Shown: positions 1 to 6,955, numbered from the stretch's first letter. The stretch is 11,628 nucleotides of DNA from Cyanobacteria bacterium UBA8803 (GCA_003505715.1 DNXU01000276.1:5554-17181); one strand, 5' to 3'. Translations and numbers: made by a program. Notes: generated by a model from the sequence alone, not told the origin.

Positions 1-121
1 AAGCCGCCCAAAAGCTTGATGAGTCTTGCTTTTTGACCTTTTGCGCCTGGGTCAGGTTGTGAATGCTCACCATACTGCCGGGGGCAAGTTTGATCGCGTG
101 AATGGGAACGGTAATAGTCAT
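1..121 (-). CDS. Uma2-like nuclease family protein, N-terminal fragment (runs off the window edge)
   Basis: Reading the minus strand from the ATG at 121, the frame is open for 40 codons to the window edge. The ATG overlaps the TGA of the preceding gene (ATGA, 118-121), which suggests translational coupling in one operon. The protein begins MTITVPIHAIKLAPGSMVSI, which resembles the usual opening of cyanobacterial Uma2 (DUF820) proteins, a PD-(D/E)XK-type family of largely unknown role. After residue ~22 the sequence (HNLTQAQKVKKQDSSSF) no longer follows the LTW-x-QaE-like pattern I would expect, so the gene may be divergent or frameshifted. No catalytic residue lies inside the window. The family call rests on N-terminal resemblance only. 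Confidence 0.45.
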   Translation of the reverse strand, partial: MTITVPIHAIKLAPGSMVSIHNLTQAQKVKKQDSSSFWAA

Positions 122-762
122 GGCAGTGCCTCCGTGGGTAGCAGAGTACCTAGATATTTGAGTCCTTGCAAAACTTGTTCTCGCTCTTGAGCATTTTCAA
201 GCAGGCGGTAGGTGAGGGAGCGGCTGTATTGAGGGGAGGGCTGGCTACGGTATAACCTCACAAACAAAACTTCTCGCCCATTCGTCACCATGCCATAGAG
301 AACAGATTGGGACGTGGGGGCACTCAGGAGATAGGTGAGCGCTTGGGGAATTCCAGCTGTAACATCAAGGCGGGCGGGTTTGGATTCGATCGCCAGTATC
401 CAGAGGGTTTCTTGCACCACCAGAATGTCGATTTTGCCTTGAATGGGTGAGATATCCGGCTCGTCGGCGACTTCGAGGGTAGTGCCAACTTCAGTTCTGA
501 TCAGAAAAGGCGGTTGGTAAAAGTCTGCCAGATCGAGCAGAGGAGAAACCACAACGAGCTTCACCACTTCTTCCAGGGGTGGATCTTCCTGACTGAGATA
601 GGTATAGTTGCGGGTCAACCGTTCCAGTCCTTGCTGTTCAGCTTCGGTTAGGGGAGGAACCTGCTTGAGCCATTGAGCAAAGAATGAATCATTAGGGTTG
701 AGCCGAACACCAAAGTTGTGGCGTAGGTTAGTCAGGGTGAGAGTACGAGCGTTGGTAGTCAT
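118..762 (-). CDS. Stand-alone type I restriction HsdR N-terminal-like PD-(D/E)XK protein
   Basis: A 214-aa protein resembling the N-terminal nuclease domain of type I restriction R subunits, found in cyanobacteria as a free-standing protein. The PD-(D/E)XK pattern is visible: Asp112 in GKIDIL, Glu126-x-Lys128 in LAIESKP, and a following Gln140 in GIPQAL, as in the HsdR/RecB-like nuclease group. No helicase motor domain is present, so it cannot be a complete R subunit. I chose the ATG at 762 (MTTNARTLTL). The frame stays open to 867, but that extension would overlap the upstream 105-aa gene by 86 bp and is compositionally unlike the rest. The gap to the upstream stop is then 19 bp. It ends in an ATGA overlap with the next gene. 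Nuclease activity is inferred from family knowledge; the target is unknown. Confidence 0.75.
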   Translation of the reverse strand: MTTNARTLTLTNLRHNFGVRLNPNDSFFAQWLKQVPPLTEAEQQGLERLTRNYTYLSQEDPPLEEVVKLVVVSPLLDLADFYQPPFLIRTEVGTTLEVADEPDISPIQGKIDILVVQETLWILAIESKPARLDVTAGIPQALTYLLSAPTSQSVLYGMVTNGREVLFVRLYRSQPSPQYSRSLTYRLLENAQEREQVLQGLKYLGTLLPTEALP

Positions 763-781
763 AGGCTGATGGGTTGGGTGG

Positions 782-1099
782 TCAATCAGAATTTGAGAAG
801 CGATCGCGTTCTCGCTGGATGCGAGTTTGAATCTCTTGCAGGATGCCACTAACCTCTTGAAAATCACTCTGTAACAGTGTGGGAGGAGCTAGGGAACGGA
901 GGATTGCAGCGGTATCGACTGGGTAGTGGCGCAAGAGTTGGGTAATATCTCCTTCGTATGCCTGATTGCGAATGGCTGCAAATAATCGCCTGATGCTTTC
1001 TAGATCGGGTAAATTTTCAGAACTCAAGGTTCGATCGCTCCAGTTTTGCACATTAAACAGTCTGGCACTCCGTAAAATTTCGCTGATAGATGGTGGCAT
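782..1099 (-). CDS. Hypothetical protein of the degraded restriction operon (105 aa)
   Basis: I do not recognise a domain in this 105-aa protein. It begins MPPSISEILRSARLF and is mostly predicted helix, with a charged C-terminal stretch (QEIQTRIQRERDRF) that may form a coiled coil. There is no signal peptide, membrane segment or cysteine cluster. Its ATG lies 2 bp after the stop of the hsdM remnant (TAACCATG), and its likely Shine-Dalgarno (GAGGAAG, about 10 bp upstream) is inside that remnant. This indicates that it was once the gene directly after hsdM. The next gene, an HsdR-N-like nuclease, starts 19 bp after its stop. A role as an accessory of the restriction system is inference from position only. 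Confidence 0.65.
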   Translation of the reverse strand: MPPSISEILRSARLFNVQNWSDRTLSSENLPDLESIRRLFAAIRNQAYEGDITQLLRHYPVDTAAILRSLAPPTLLQSDFQEVSGILQEIQTRIQRERDRFSNSD

Positions 1100-1101
1100 G
1101 G

Positions 1102-1170
1102 TTAAGCTGCTTCCTCTTCAAAGGTATCGACATAGCGCGGAATATTCAGGTTAAAGTCATTGTCTTTCAA
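1102..1170 (-). pseudogene. hsdM: hsdM remnant: C-terminal tail of a type I DNA methyltransferase subunit
   Basis: Minus-strand codons ending at the TAA at 1104-1102 encode DNDFNLNIPRYVDTFEEEAA. The string NDxNLNIPRYVDTFEEE is the hallmark C-terminal motif of HsdM, the N6-adenine methylase subunit of type I restriction-modification systems, and normally sits near the end of a ~500-aa protein. Only about 22 codons survive. Immediately upstream is the stop codon of a histidine kinase gene (1181-1179), so the catalytic N-terminal part (the NPPF/Y region) is missing here. The relic overlaps the 3' end of an inverted repeat and contains the RBS of the following 105-aa gene. It is too short to be functional as a protein. 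Confidence 0.8.
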
Positions 1171-1180
1171 TATGAATATT
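1141..1180. repeat. Inverted repeat between the kinase operon and the hsdM remnant
   Basis: AATATTCA at 1141-1148 is perfectly complementary to TGAATATT at 1173-1180, and AAAG/CTTT (inside) can extend the pairing around a short loop. It touches the stop codon of the kinase gene. The stem is AT-rich and no T-run follows on either strand, so I do not call it an intrinsic terminator. It marks the junction between kinase and restriction sequences. Confidence 0.5.
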
Positions 1181-4100
1181 AGCCATGAGTATCTTGAGTC
1201 AGGGGTAACTCGATGGCAAACTCTGCTCCTCGACCAACGGCGGAATTACACTTAAGTTGACCACCGTGTTTTTCCACGACAATCCGGTAGCTAATCGACA
1301 ATCCCAAACCAGTACCCTTACCTGGTGGTTTCGTTGTAAAAAAGGGGTCAAATATCCTCGAAAGCAAGTCTGGTGTTAAGCCAGGGCCATTGTCAGTAAT
1401 GCGGATGACCACCCCTGACTCGTTGCCATGGGTACAAATCCAAATCTTTGGGCTATAGCCTTCTTCCCTATTCCCCATTTCCCATTCCCCATTCCCCAGT
1501 TCTAGAGCATCGATGGCATTGCTAATGATATTCATAAAGACTTGATTGAGCTGGCCGGGATAGCACTCAACTAATGGCAGTTCGCTGTACTCTTTGATCA
1601 CCTGAATCTCAGAACTTGTAGAGTGGTGTTTCAGTCGGTGCTGTAAGATCAGTAGGGTATTATCGATCCCTTCATGGATATTTACCTGCTTGCACTCCTT
1701 TTCATCAAGACGAGAAAAATTCCTCAAAGATAGCACGATCTCATAGATGCGGTTGGCACCTTCTCGCATTGAGGCTAGCACTTTGGGAAAATCTTTGGTG
1801 ATGAAATCAATCTCAATGCACTTAAGTTGTTCGGCAATTTCTGGCACTGGGTCTGGGTAATACCGATGGTAAAGCCCTAAAAGGTATAGTAAGTCTTGAG
1901 CGTATTCAGTAGCTGGGTTGATGTTGCAGGAGATAAAACTAACTGGATTATTGATTTCGTGAGCTACTCCGGCCACGAGTTGGCCCAAACTGACCATTTT
2001 TTCATTCTGCACCAGTTGAGTTTGGGTGCGTTGGAGTTCGCTCAAAGCTTTTTCGAGTTGTTGAGCTTTCTGTCTTTCTTGCTGGGTAATGGCTTGCAAA
2101 GCCGCCTCGGCCTGCTTGCGATCGCTAATATCTTCCACCACTTTGATAAAATACTCCGGTACACCCTGAGCGTCTCGTACCAGAGATACTGTAGAGTTGA
2201 CCCATTGTACGTGACCTTGTTTGTGAATGTAGCGTTTCTCTATCGAGTAGGTTTGCCTCTGACCTGCCAACGTCTGACGCTGGTATTCTACAGACATATC
2301 TCGATCGTCAGAGTGAACAATGTCTCGACACTTCTGTGCTAGCATTTCTGACTCGGTATATCCCAACAAGTCACAGTAGCGTTGATTGATCTGAAGAAAC
2401 CGATCCGATAGGGATACTTGAGCAATACCTACAGCGGCTTGCTCAAAGATGGCTCGGAAGAGTTTCTCACTGTCTTGCAAGGCTGCTTCTGCCTGCTTGA
2501 GTTCCGTAATATCAGTTTGAACGCCGATGTAGTGAGTCAGATGTCCGGCGGCGTCCCGCACTGGCGAGATCGAAAATTCATTCCAGAAGAGAGTACCGTC
2601 TTGGCGGTAGTTTCGTAAGATTACATGACAAGCTCTGTGTTCAGCGAGCGCCGTCCGCAATTCTTGGAGGCTAGGTTGCTCGGTTTCATGGCCCTGTAAA
2701 AAGCGGCAGTTTTGACCGATCACCTCAGATGCCGAGTAACCAGTGATTTTTTCAAACCCTGGATTAACGTAGATGACTGGGTTATCGGGTTGGGTGGGAT
2801 CGGTAATGACAATGCCGTTGCTAGATGCTGCGATCGCTCGTTCTAAGAGTCGCAGCCGTTCCTCTGCGCGGCGGCGATCGCTGATGTCGAGGGTTACTCC
2901 ATCTACCACTACCTCTCCATTATCCAGGTGGGAACATCTCACGCTAGCTCTTAACCACTTCACCTCACCGGATTGAGTAATAATTCGGTATTCATAACTA
3001 TTTGGCTCAAGGAACTCAATTGAATTTCTAAAAGCGCGATCGAAATCTGCTCGATCTTCGGGGTGAATCATTTGAAAATAGCGCTGTGGCTCAGCTATCA
3101 GTTCATCTGGAGCAAAGCCACTAATTTCCCGCTCTCCCTCACTCATATAAATGAAGGAAATCTGTCCATCGCTATGAACTAAGCTGCGATAAACTGCACC
3201 GGGAATATTCGCTGCTATTACCGCTAACTGTTGTTGGCTCTCGCGCAAGGCTGACTCAGAGCGCTTGCGACCAATGAGGGAACTCAACTGCGTAGCCAGA
3301 GCGTTTACTAGCTCGATTAATGCTCGATCCGGTTCGCTTGGCTCTTTTTTAAAGAAAATTAAAACCGCTAGTACTTTGTTATTGAAGAGGATGGGAACAC
3401 CAAAGCAGGCTTTTAACCCAACCGCTTTGGCAACCTCGGCACGGCGAAAAATTTGCTCAGACTCAACAGATACATCTGTTAACCAGTAGACTTGCTTGTC
3501 CAGGCAAATTTGCCGAGGTAAGGTTCTGTAGGTAGTAAATGTAAATGTCTCGCTCTGACGCCTGAATTCCTCAAAACGTCGATCGCTAACATACCAACCT
3601 TTGCCGTATTCAAAACTTGTGGCATCCTCGTTGGGAATCCAGAATTCGCCGAAATCCCAACCAATTTTTTCACACACTTGACACAGAGTCGCTTCCAGAG
3701 CTGAGTGAAAGTCAGACGCTTCGTGAATCGCTTTCGTCATAGTTAGCAAAAGTTGCAGCTGAGCGTTTTGCTCACTCAGTTGCTTTTGCTGCTTGATGAG
3801 CTGTTGTTTTTGCTGGCAAAGCATCAACTGATGCTTTATTCTCACTAAAATTTCTTGAATTTCAAAAGGTTTTGTGATATAGTCAACTCCGCCAACTTCA
3901 AATGCTTTGACTTTATCCCATCCTTCACCCAAAGCGCTAATAAAAATCACCGGAATATCTGCTGTATCGGGAGAAGCCTGCAAAACTTTACAGACTTCAT
4001 AGCCTTTCATATCGGGCAGATTAATATCCAGCAAAATCAAATCAGGTTTCGCTACTTGTACGGCTTTTAAAGCCAGTAACCCTTTAATTGCCGTTCTGAC

Positions 4101-4208
4101 TTTATACCCGGCCTCACCTAGGAGCGCGTGCAAAAGACGCAGGTTATCGGGGCGATCGTCAACCAATAGAATGTCTGCTAAGGCTGGGGGTGTTGAATTA
4201 ATAGTCAT
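1179..4208 (-). CDS. Multisensor histidine kinase: REC-GAF-PAS-LOV-PAS-HisKA-HATPase
   Basis: A 1009-aa soluble kinase with no membrane segment. An N-terminal receiver (~12-130) has acidic Asp17/Asp18, phosphoacceptor Asp61, Ser91 and Lys113. A coiled coil follows (~130-155), then GAF (~165-315) and PAS (~325-445). The next domain (~455-570) has the LOV signature GQNCRFLQG with adduct-forming Cys501, plus Asn533, Asn543 and Gln564 at the FMN-contacting positions of phototropin LOV and YtvA, so blue-light sensing is likely. Another PAS (~582-700) precedes the kinase core: His750 in AGVAHEINNP, N box at Asn897, DNGPGL at 939-944 and GKGTGLGL at 963-970. A heptamer-encoded insert (LGNGEWEMGNREEG) sits between the N and G1 boxes. 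The GAF lacks the Cys-His motif of bilin-binding GAFs. The ATG overlaps the stop of the ethylene-sensor gene by 11 bp, so coupled translation is likely. The N-terminal receiver could accept phosphate from that partner. No output domain is present. Confidence 0.9.
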   Translation of the reverse strand: MTINSTPPALADILLVDDRPDNLRLLHALLGEAGYKVRTAIKGLLALKAVQVAKPDLILLDINLPDMKGYEVCKVLQASPDTADIPVIFISALGEGWDKVKAFEVGGVDYITKPFEIQEILVRIKHQLMLCQQKQQLIKQQKQLSEQNAQLQLLLTMTKAIHEASDFHSALEATLCQVCEKIGWDFGEFWIPNEDATSFEYGKGWYVSDRRFEEFRRQSETFTFTTYRTLPRQICLDKQVYWLTDVSVESEQIFRRAEVAKAVGLKACFGVPILFNNKVLAVLIFFKKEPSEPDRALIELVNALATQLSSLIGRKRSESALRESQQQLAVIAANIPGAVYRSLVHSDGQISFIYMSEGEREISGFAPDELIAEPQRYFQMIHPEDRADFDRAFRNSIEFLEPNSYEYRIITQSGEVKWLRASVRCSHLDNGEVVVDGVTLDISDRRRAEERLRLLERAIAASSNGIVITDPTQPDNPVIYVNPGFEKITGYSASEVIGQNCRFLQGHETEQPSLQELRTALAEHRACHVILRNYRQDGTLFWNEFSISPVRDAAGHLTHYIGVQTDITELKQAEAALQDSEKLFRAIFEQAAVGIAQVSLSDRFLQINQRYCDLLGYTESEMLAQKCRDIVHSDDRDMSVEYQRQTLAGQRQTYSIEKRYIHKQGHVQWVNSTVSLVRDAQGVPEYFIKVVEDISDRKQAEAALQAITQQERQKAQQLEKALSELQRTQTQLVQNEKMVSLGQLVAGVAHEINNPVSFISCNINPATEYAQDLLYLLGLYHRYYPDPVPEIAEQLKCIEIDFITKDFPKVLASMREGANRIYEIVLSLRNFSRLDEKECKQVNIHEGIDNTLLILQHRLKHHSTSSEIQVIKEYSELPLVECYPGQLNQVFMNIISNAIDALELGNGEWEMGNREEGYSPKIWICTHGNESGVVIRITDNGPGLTPDLLSRIFDPFFTTKPPGKGTGLGLSISYRIVVEKHGGQLKCNSAVGRGAEFAIELPLTQDTHG
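1464..1498. repeat. Five tandem heptamers (TTCCCCA type) inside a kinase gene
   Basis: Five consecutive 7-bp units: TTCCCTA, TTCCCCA, TTTCCCA, TTCCCCA, TTCCCCA. Read on the coding (minus) strand they are TGGGGAA-type units encoding LGNGEWEMGNRE, because a 7-bp period cycles the reading frame. Five units add 35 bp, so frame depends on the unit count. This resembles the STRR heptanucleotide repeats described in filamentous cyanobacteria (CCCCA-containing units). The insert lies between the N and G1 boxes of the ATPase domain. Confidence 0.8.
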
Positions 4209-6468
4209 CAGAACAAGCTTGGATTAAATCAACGATTGAGTCAAGGCGAAACTGATTGGCTAAATCTGCTAAGGCTAACTTGAGATTGGCCTGAGAATCG
4301 GGAATTTGCTCGATCAGGGTGAGAATTTGCTCGCTATCACCGCTCACTGCTGCCCGATGTAGTTGGCACAGCCAAGCAGAAGGCATTATCAAAAGAGCCT
4401 CAGGAGCCAGAACATGATAACTTTCTGCCAATTGGGGTGAATTGGGTTGGAGTGGGTCTTCATATATATAGCGTAGCCCAAGGTATTGGGCGATCTTTTC
4501 CAGAAGCACTGACTCCTCAAAAGGCTTAGGCAAAAAGTCGTCACATCCTGCCGACAGAACTATCGCTCGTTCTTCATCAAAGGCGCTAGCCGTTATGGCC
4601 AGGATCGTTGTAGGCCAATCTTTCTGATGAGCTTTAATATGTCTGCTAGCGTCATAGCCATCCATCACGGGCATCCGCATATCCATGATAATTAGATGCG
4701 GCTGCCATTGCTGCCAAAGAGCAATTGCTTCCAAACCATTTTGAGCCTCAAGTACCTCGAATCCCAGAGGTTTTAATAGCTCAACGAGCAGTTGACGATT
4801 CTGCCAGCGATCCTCCACAATCAAAATCCGATAGGAGGGTTGGCCGGGGGCTAACCCGATGGCTCGCTTACTTAACGACGGGTACTTGGTATCCTCTAGT
4901 GAAGCTAGGGTGGCCAGAATATCAAAAGCCACCGTTGTGCCCTGGCCCCAGGTACTGTTAACTGTCAATTGCCCCCCCAGTAACTCGACGAATCGATAGC
5001 TAATAGCTAAACCCAGACCCGTTCCTTCTTGAGTTCTGCGACCAGTTTCGGTTTGGACAAACGCATCAAATAAGGTCTCAAGTTCACTGGGAGCAATACC
5101 TGGGCCAGTATCTTCGACTTGAAAGATAAGTTTTATTTGTTGGGGGTTGGGGGTTGGAGGTTGGGAGTTCCTACTGACTCGAAAACTAACACCACCAGTT
5201 TCAGTGAATTTGATGGCGTTGCTCAGGATATTAATCAAAACTTGTCGTAATTTACCCTCATCTGTTTGCACGTATTGAGGAACATCGGGCGTTATTTTAA
5301 AGCTCAACTGTAAGCCCTTAGAGCGAGCTTTGAGTTGTAACATCTCTTCGAGGCTATTGAGTAAGCGATACAAGTCAAAAGTCTTGGGATAGAGTGTTAC
5401 TTTCCCAGACTCAATTTTGGACATTTCCAAAACATCATTAACCAGTTCTAGTAAATGCTCACCACTGCGCATGATAATTTCTAGGTGTTGTTGCTGAGAT
5501 GAAGTGAGGTTGGCATCTCGGCTGAGTAATTGAGTAAAACCTAGAATGGCGTTGAGGGGAGTACGCAGTTCGTGGGTCATATTGGCTAAAAACTGGCTTT
5601 TTGCCTGATTAGCAGATTCAGCATAGTGTTTTTGTGCTTCTAGTGCTAAATTTTGCGCTCTGAGTGCATCCGCCTGCTTGCGCTCAGTGATATCCTGTCC
5701 CACAGACTGGAACTCAATAATGGCTCCTTTCTGGTCAAAAATTGCCCGATCCGTCCACTGCTGCCAGTACATCTCCTGATTCAGTAAAACCCGATGGTCA
5801 TAGGTGATGGTGGGGCGATCGGGAGTGAGGGTCAGCAGAGATTTAATGATGGTAGTGACTTGTTGGCGATCTTCTTCAGGAATAATATAGAGAAACTTCT
5901 GTCCGATTAATTCATCACGATTTTTTTGAAAAAAACGACAGTAAGCTTGGTTGACAAAAGTTAGAGTAGTGTCTGGTAAGTAGCGGCAGATCAGTTCGGT
6001 TTGGTCTTCAACGATAGCGCGATACAATTCCTCACTTTTTCTCAATGCCTTCTCAGCTTGAAGGCGATCGCGAATTTCTTGTTGCAATGTCTGGTTGGCT
6101 ACTTCTAGCTGCGCTGGAGAAGGTAAGGTTAAGGCTTTGGGTAGTAAAGGCACTAAGGCTGCGGCTGTATATAAGGAGACGGCAGCGGTCATCACTTTAA
6201 TAGCACCAGAGATCCAATAGGTGGGATGCCAAAGTGTCCAGATTTCCATTAAGTGGGTAGTGCCGCAGGCAATGATGAAAGCACTAAATAACTGGAAAAT
6301 CCAGTTGAATGGTACATCTCGTCTCTTTTGGACGAAATAAAGCAGCATTATGGGAATTGAGTAATAAGCCAGGGCAATCAAAGCATCGGATAGGATATGC
6401 AACCCCACTAATTCTGGCTTCCAGAGGTAGCAGTGTCCGTGAGGAATAAAAACGGATGTCATTACCAT
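4198..6468 (-). CDS. Ethylene-receptor-like hybrid histidine kinase (ethylene-binding domain-PAS-HisKA-HATPase-REC)
   Basis: A 756-aa membrane hybrid kinase. Three hydrophobic helices (~20-46, 57-75, 84-109) match the ethylene-binding domain of plant ETR1 and cyanobacterial Etr1. The functional residues are kept with the right spacing: Asp28 and Tyr35 in helix 1, and Ile65, Cys68 and His72 (ACGTTH) in helix 2, the last two being Cu(I) ligands in ETR1. A coiled coil leads to a PAS (~147-262), then HisKA with His299 in THELRTP, N box near Asn417, DTGPGI at 453-458 and GTGLG at 482-486. A receiver (~546-665) has Glu552/Asp553, phosphoacceptor Asp596 and Lys648. The last ~65 residues have no phosphorylatable HPt-type histidine motif. 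I chose the ATG at 6468 (6462 is equally possible). The open frame to 6570 adds residues from repeat-like sequence with no family match. It overlaps the following LOV kinase gene by 11 bp. Ethylene binding is known for the family and inferred here. Confidence 0.88.
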   Translation of the reverse strand: MVMTSVFIPHGHCYLWKPELVGLHILSDALIALAYYSIPIMLLYFVQKRRDVPFNWIFQLFSAFIIACGTTHLMEIWTLWHPTYWISGAIKVMTAAVSLYTAAALVPLLPKALTLPSPAQLEVANQTLQQEIRDRLQAEKALRKSEELYRAIVEDQTELICRYLPDTTLTFVNQAYCRFFQKNRDELIGQKFLYIIPEEDRQQVTTIIKSLLTLTPDRPTITYDHRVLLNQEMYWQQWTDRAIFDQKGAIIEFQSVGQDITERKQADALRAQNLALEAQKHYAESANQAKSQFLANMTHELRTPLNAILGFTQLLSRDANLTSSQQQHLEIIMRSGEHLLELVNDVLEMSKIESGKVTLYPKTFDLYRLLNSLEEMLQLKARSKGLQLSFKITPDVPQYVQTDEGKLRQVLINILSNAIKFTETGGVSFRVSRNSQPPTPNPQQIKLIFQVEDTGPGIAPSELETLFDAFVQTETGRRTQEGTGLGLAISYRFVELLGGQLTVNSTWGQGTTVAFDILATLASLEDTKYPSLSKRAIGLAPGQPSYRILIVEDRWQNRQLLVELLKPLGFEVLEAQNGLEAIALWQQWQPHLIIMDMRMPVMDGYDASRHIKAHQKDWPTTILAITASAFDEERAIVLSAGCDDFLPKPFEESVLLEKIAQYLGLRYIYEDPLQPNSPQLAESYHVLAPEALLIMPSAWLCQLHRAAVSGDSEQILTLIEQIPDSQANLKLALADLANQFRLDSIVDLIQACSDDY
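5140..5167. repeat. Four tandem heptamers (TTGGGGG type) inside the ethylene-kinase gene
   Basis: Units TTGGGGG, TTGGGGG, TTGGAGG, TTGGGAG in direct tandem. On the coding strand they give the Pro/Gln/Asn-rich stretch NSQPPTPNPQQ. It falls between the first two strands after the N box and before the DTGPG motif of the ATPase domain, a surface-loop position. This is a different heptamer from the one in the neighbouring kinase gene but lies in the same interval of the same domain. Confidence 0.75.
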
Positions 6469-6882
6469 AAAATTGTTGCAATACCTCAAACTTTGGGAAT
6501 CGATAATTTTTGCGTGTATGGTATGGGGCGTAGGGAAAATTATCGAGATCCTAAATCCCCCATGCCGCACTCTACACCCTCTCTAGGCTTACACCCTGCC
6601 TACTTTTAAGTAGCTTGTCACCCCGTCAGCTACGTCCCTCAGAACGCCAATCCTGTGTCATAGGGTTATCTCATATGATCTGTGCAATATCCCCTGATGT
6701 AGTGCAGGTTCTGGTTCTACGTCCTGACTGCTATAGTTTTCCCTGTGGCTGGATAAGACTAACTCATAACTTTAGTTCCTAACAGCTGAAGGAACAATCT
6801 GAAGCGTATTTTAGCCGATAGGGGAATGGAGTGTCTCTGACAATCGTAGAAAGGTTTTATAAGCAGTTCTGCAAAGCAGACT
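6469..6882. other. Non-coding region upstream of the ethylene-sensor operon
   Basis: No convincing gene is seen. The first part (6514-6535) holds degenerate G-rich 7-mers, with CACCCT-type motifs near 6565-6600, which explains a spurious N-terminal extension of the kinase frame. Short hairpins occur at GTAGCT/AGCTAC (6610-6633) and GTTCCT/AGGAAC (6775-6795), neither with a T-run. The promoter of the minus-strand kinase operon should lie here. A TATAGC-like -10 on the minus strand near 6730 is possible but weak. Confidence 0.4.
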
Positions 6883-6931
6883 GGGTGTAGGGTCTGGGGT
6901 ATGGAGTGTGGAGTGTGGAGTGTGGGGTTTG
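6883..6931. repeat. Seven-unit tandem heptamer array, consensus GRGTNTG
   Basis: Seven consecutive 7-bp units in perfect register: GGGTGTA, GGGTCTG, GGGTATG, GAGTGTG, GAGTGTG, GAGTGTG, GGGTTTG (49 bp). The three central units are identical. It lies in the intergenic space downstream of petJ, close to the petJ palindrome. It resembles cyanobacterial STRR heptanucleotide repeats. Proline/histidine-rich frames across it (e.g. TLHTPHSIPQTLHP on the minus strand) are artefacts of the repeat. Confidence 0.85.
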
Positions 6932-6955
6932 GGAAAAATTGTAGCACTCTGGTAA

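Noticed and set aside
763..867. N-terminal extension of the HsdR-N-like gene to 867
   Set aside because: It would overlap the upstream gene by 86 bp; the ATG at 762 gives a family-like N-terminus and a normal 19-bp gap.
1141..1180. Intrinsic terminator for the kinase operon
   Set aside because: The stem is AT-rich and has no T-run after it; kept only as an inverted repeat.
1464..1498. CRISPR array
   Set aside because: The repeats are 7-bp contiguous units without spacers; no CRISPR-like repeat/spacer spacing occurs in the window.
3260..3715. Bilin-binding (cyanobacteriochrome) GAF in the LOV kinase
   Set aside because: The GAF has cysteines at 235 and 268 but not the Cys-His chromophore motif in the expected helix.
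6469..6570. N-terminal extension of the ethylene kinase to the ATG at 6570
   Set aside because: The added residues come from G-rich heptamer-like DNA and have no counterpart in ethylene-binding proteins, whose conserved part starts just after Met at 6468/6462.
6759..6947. 62-codon minus-strand frame downstream of petJ
   Set aside because: Much of it is the translated heptamer array (TLHTPHSIPQTLHP); it lacks an RBS and family resemblance.
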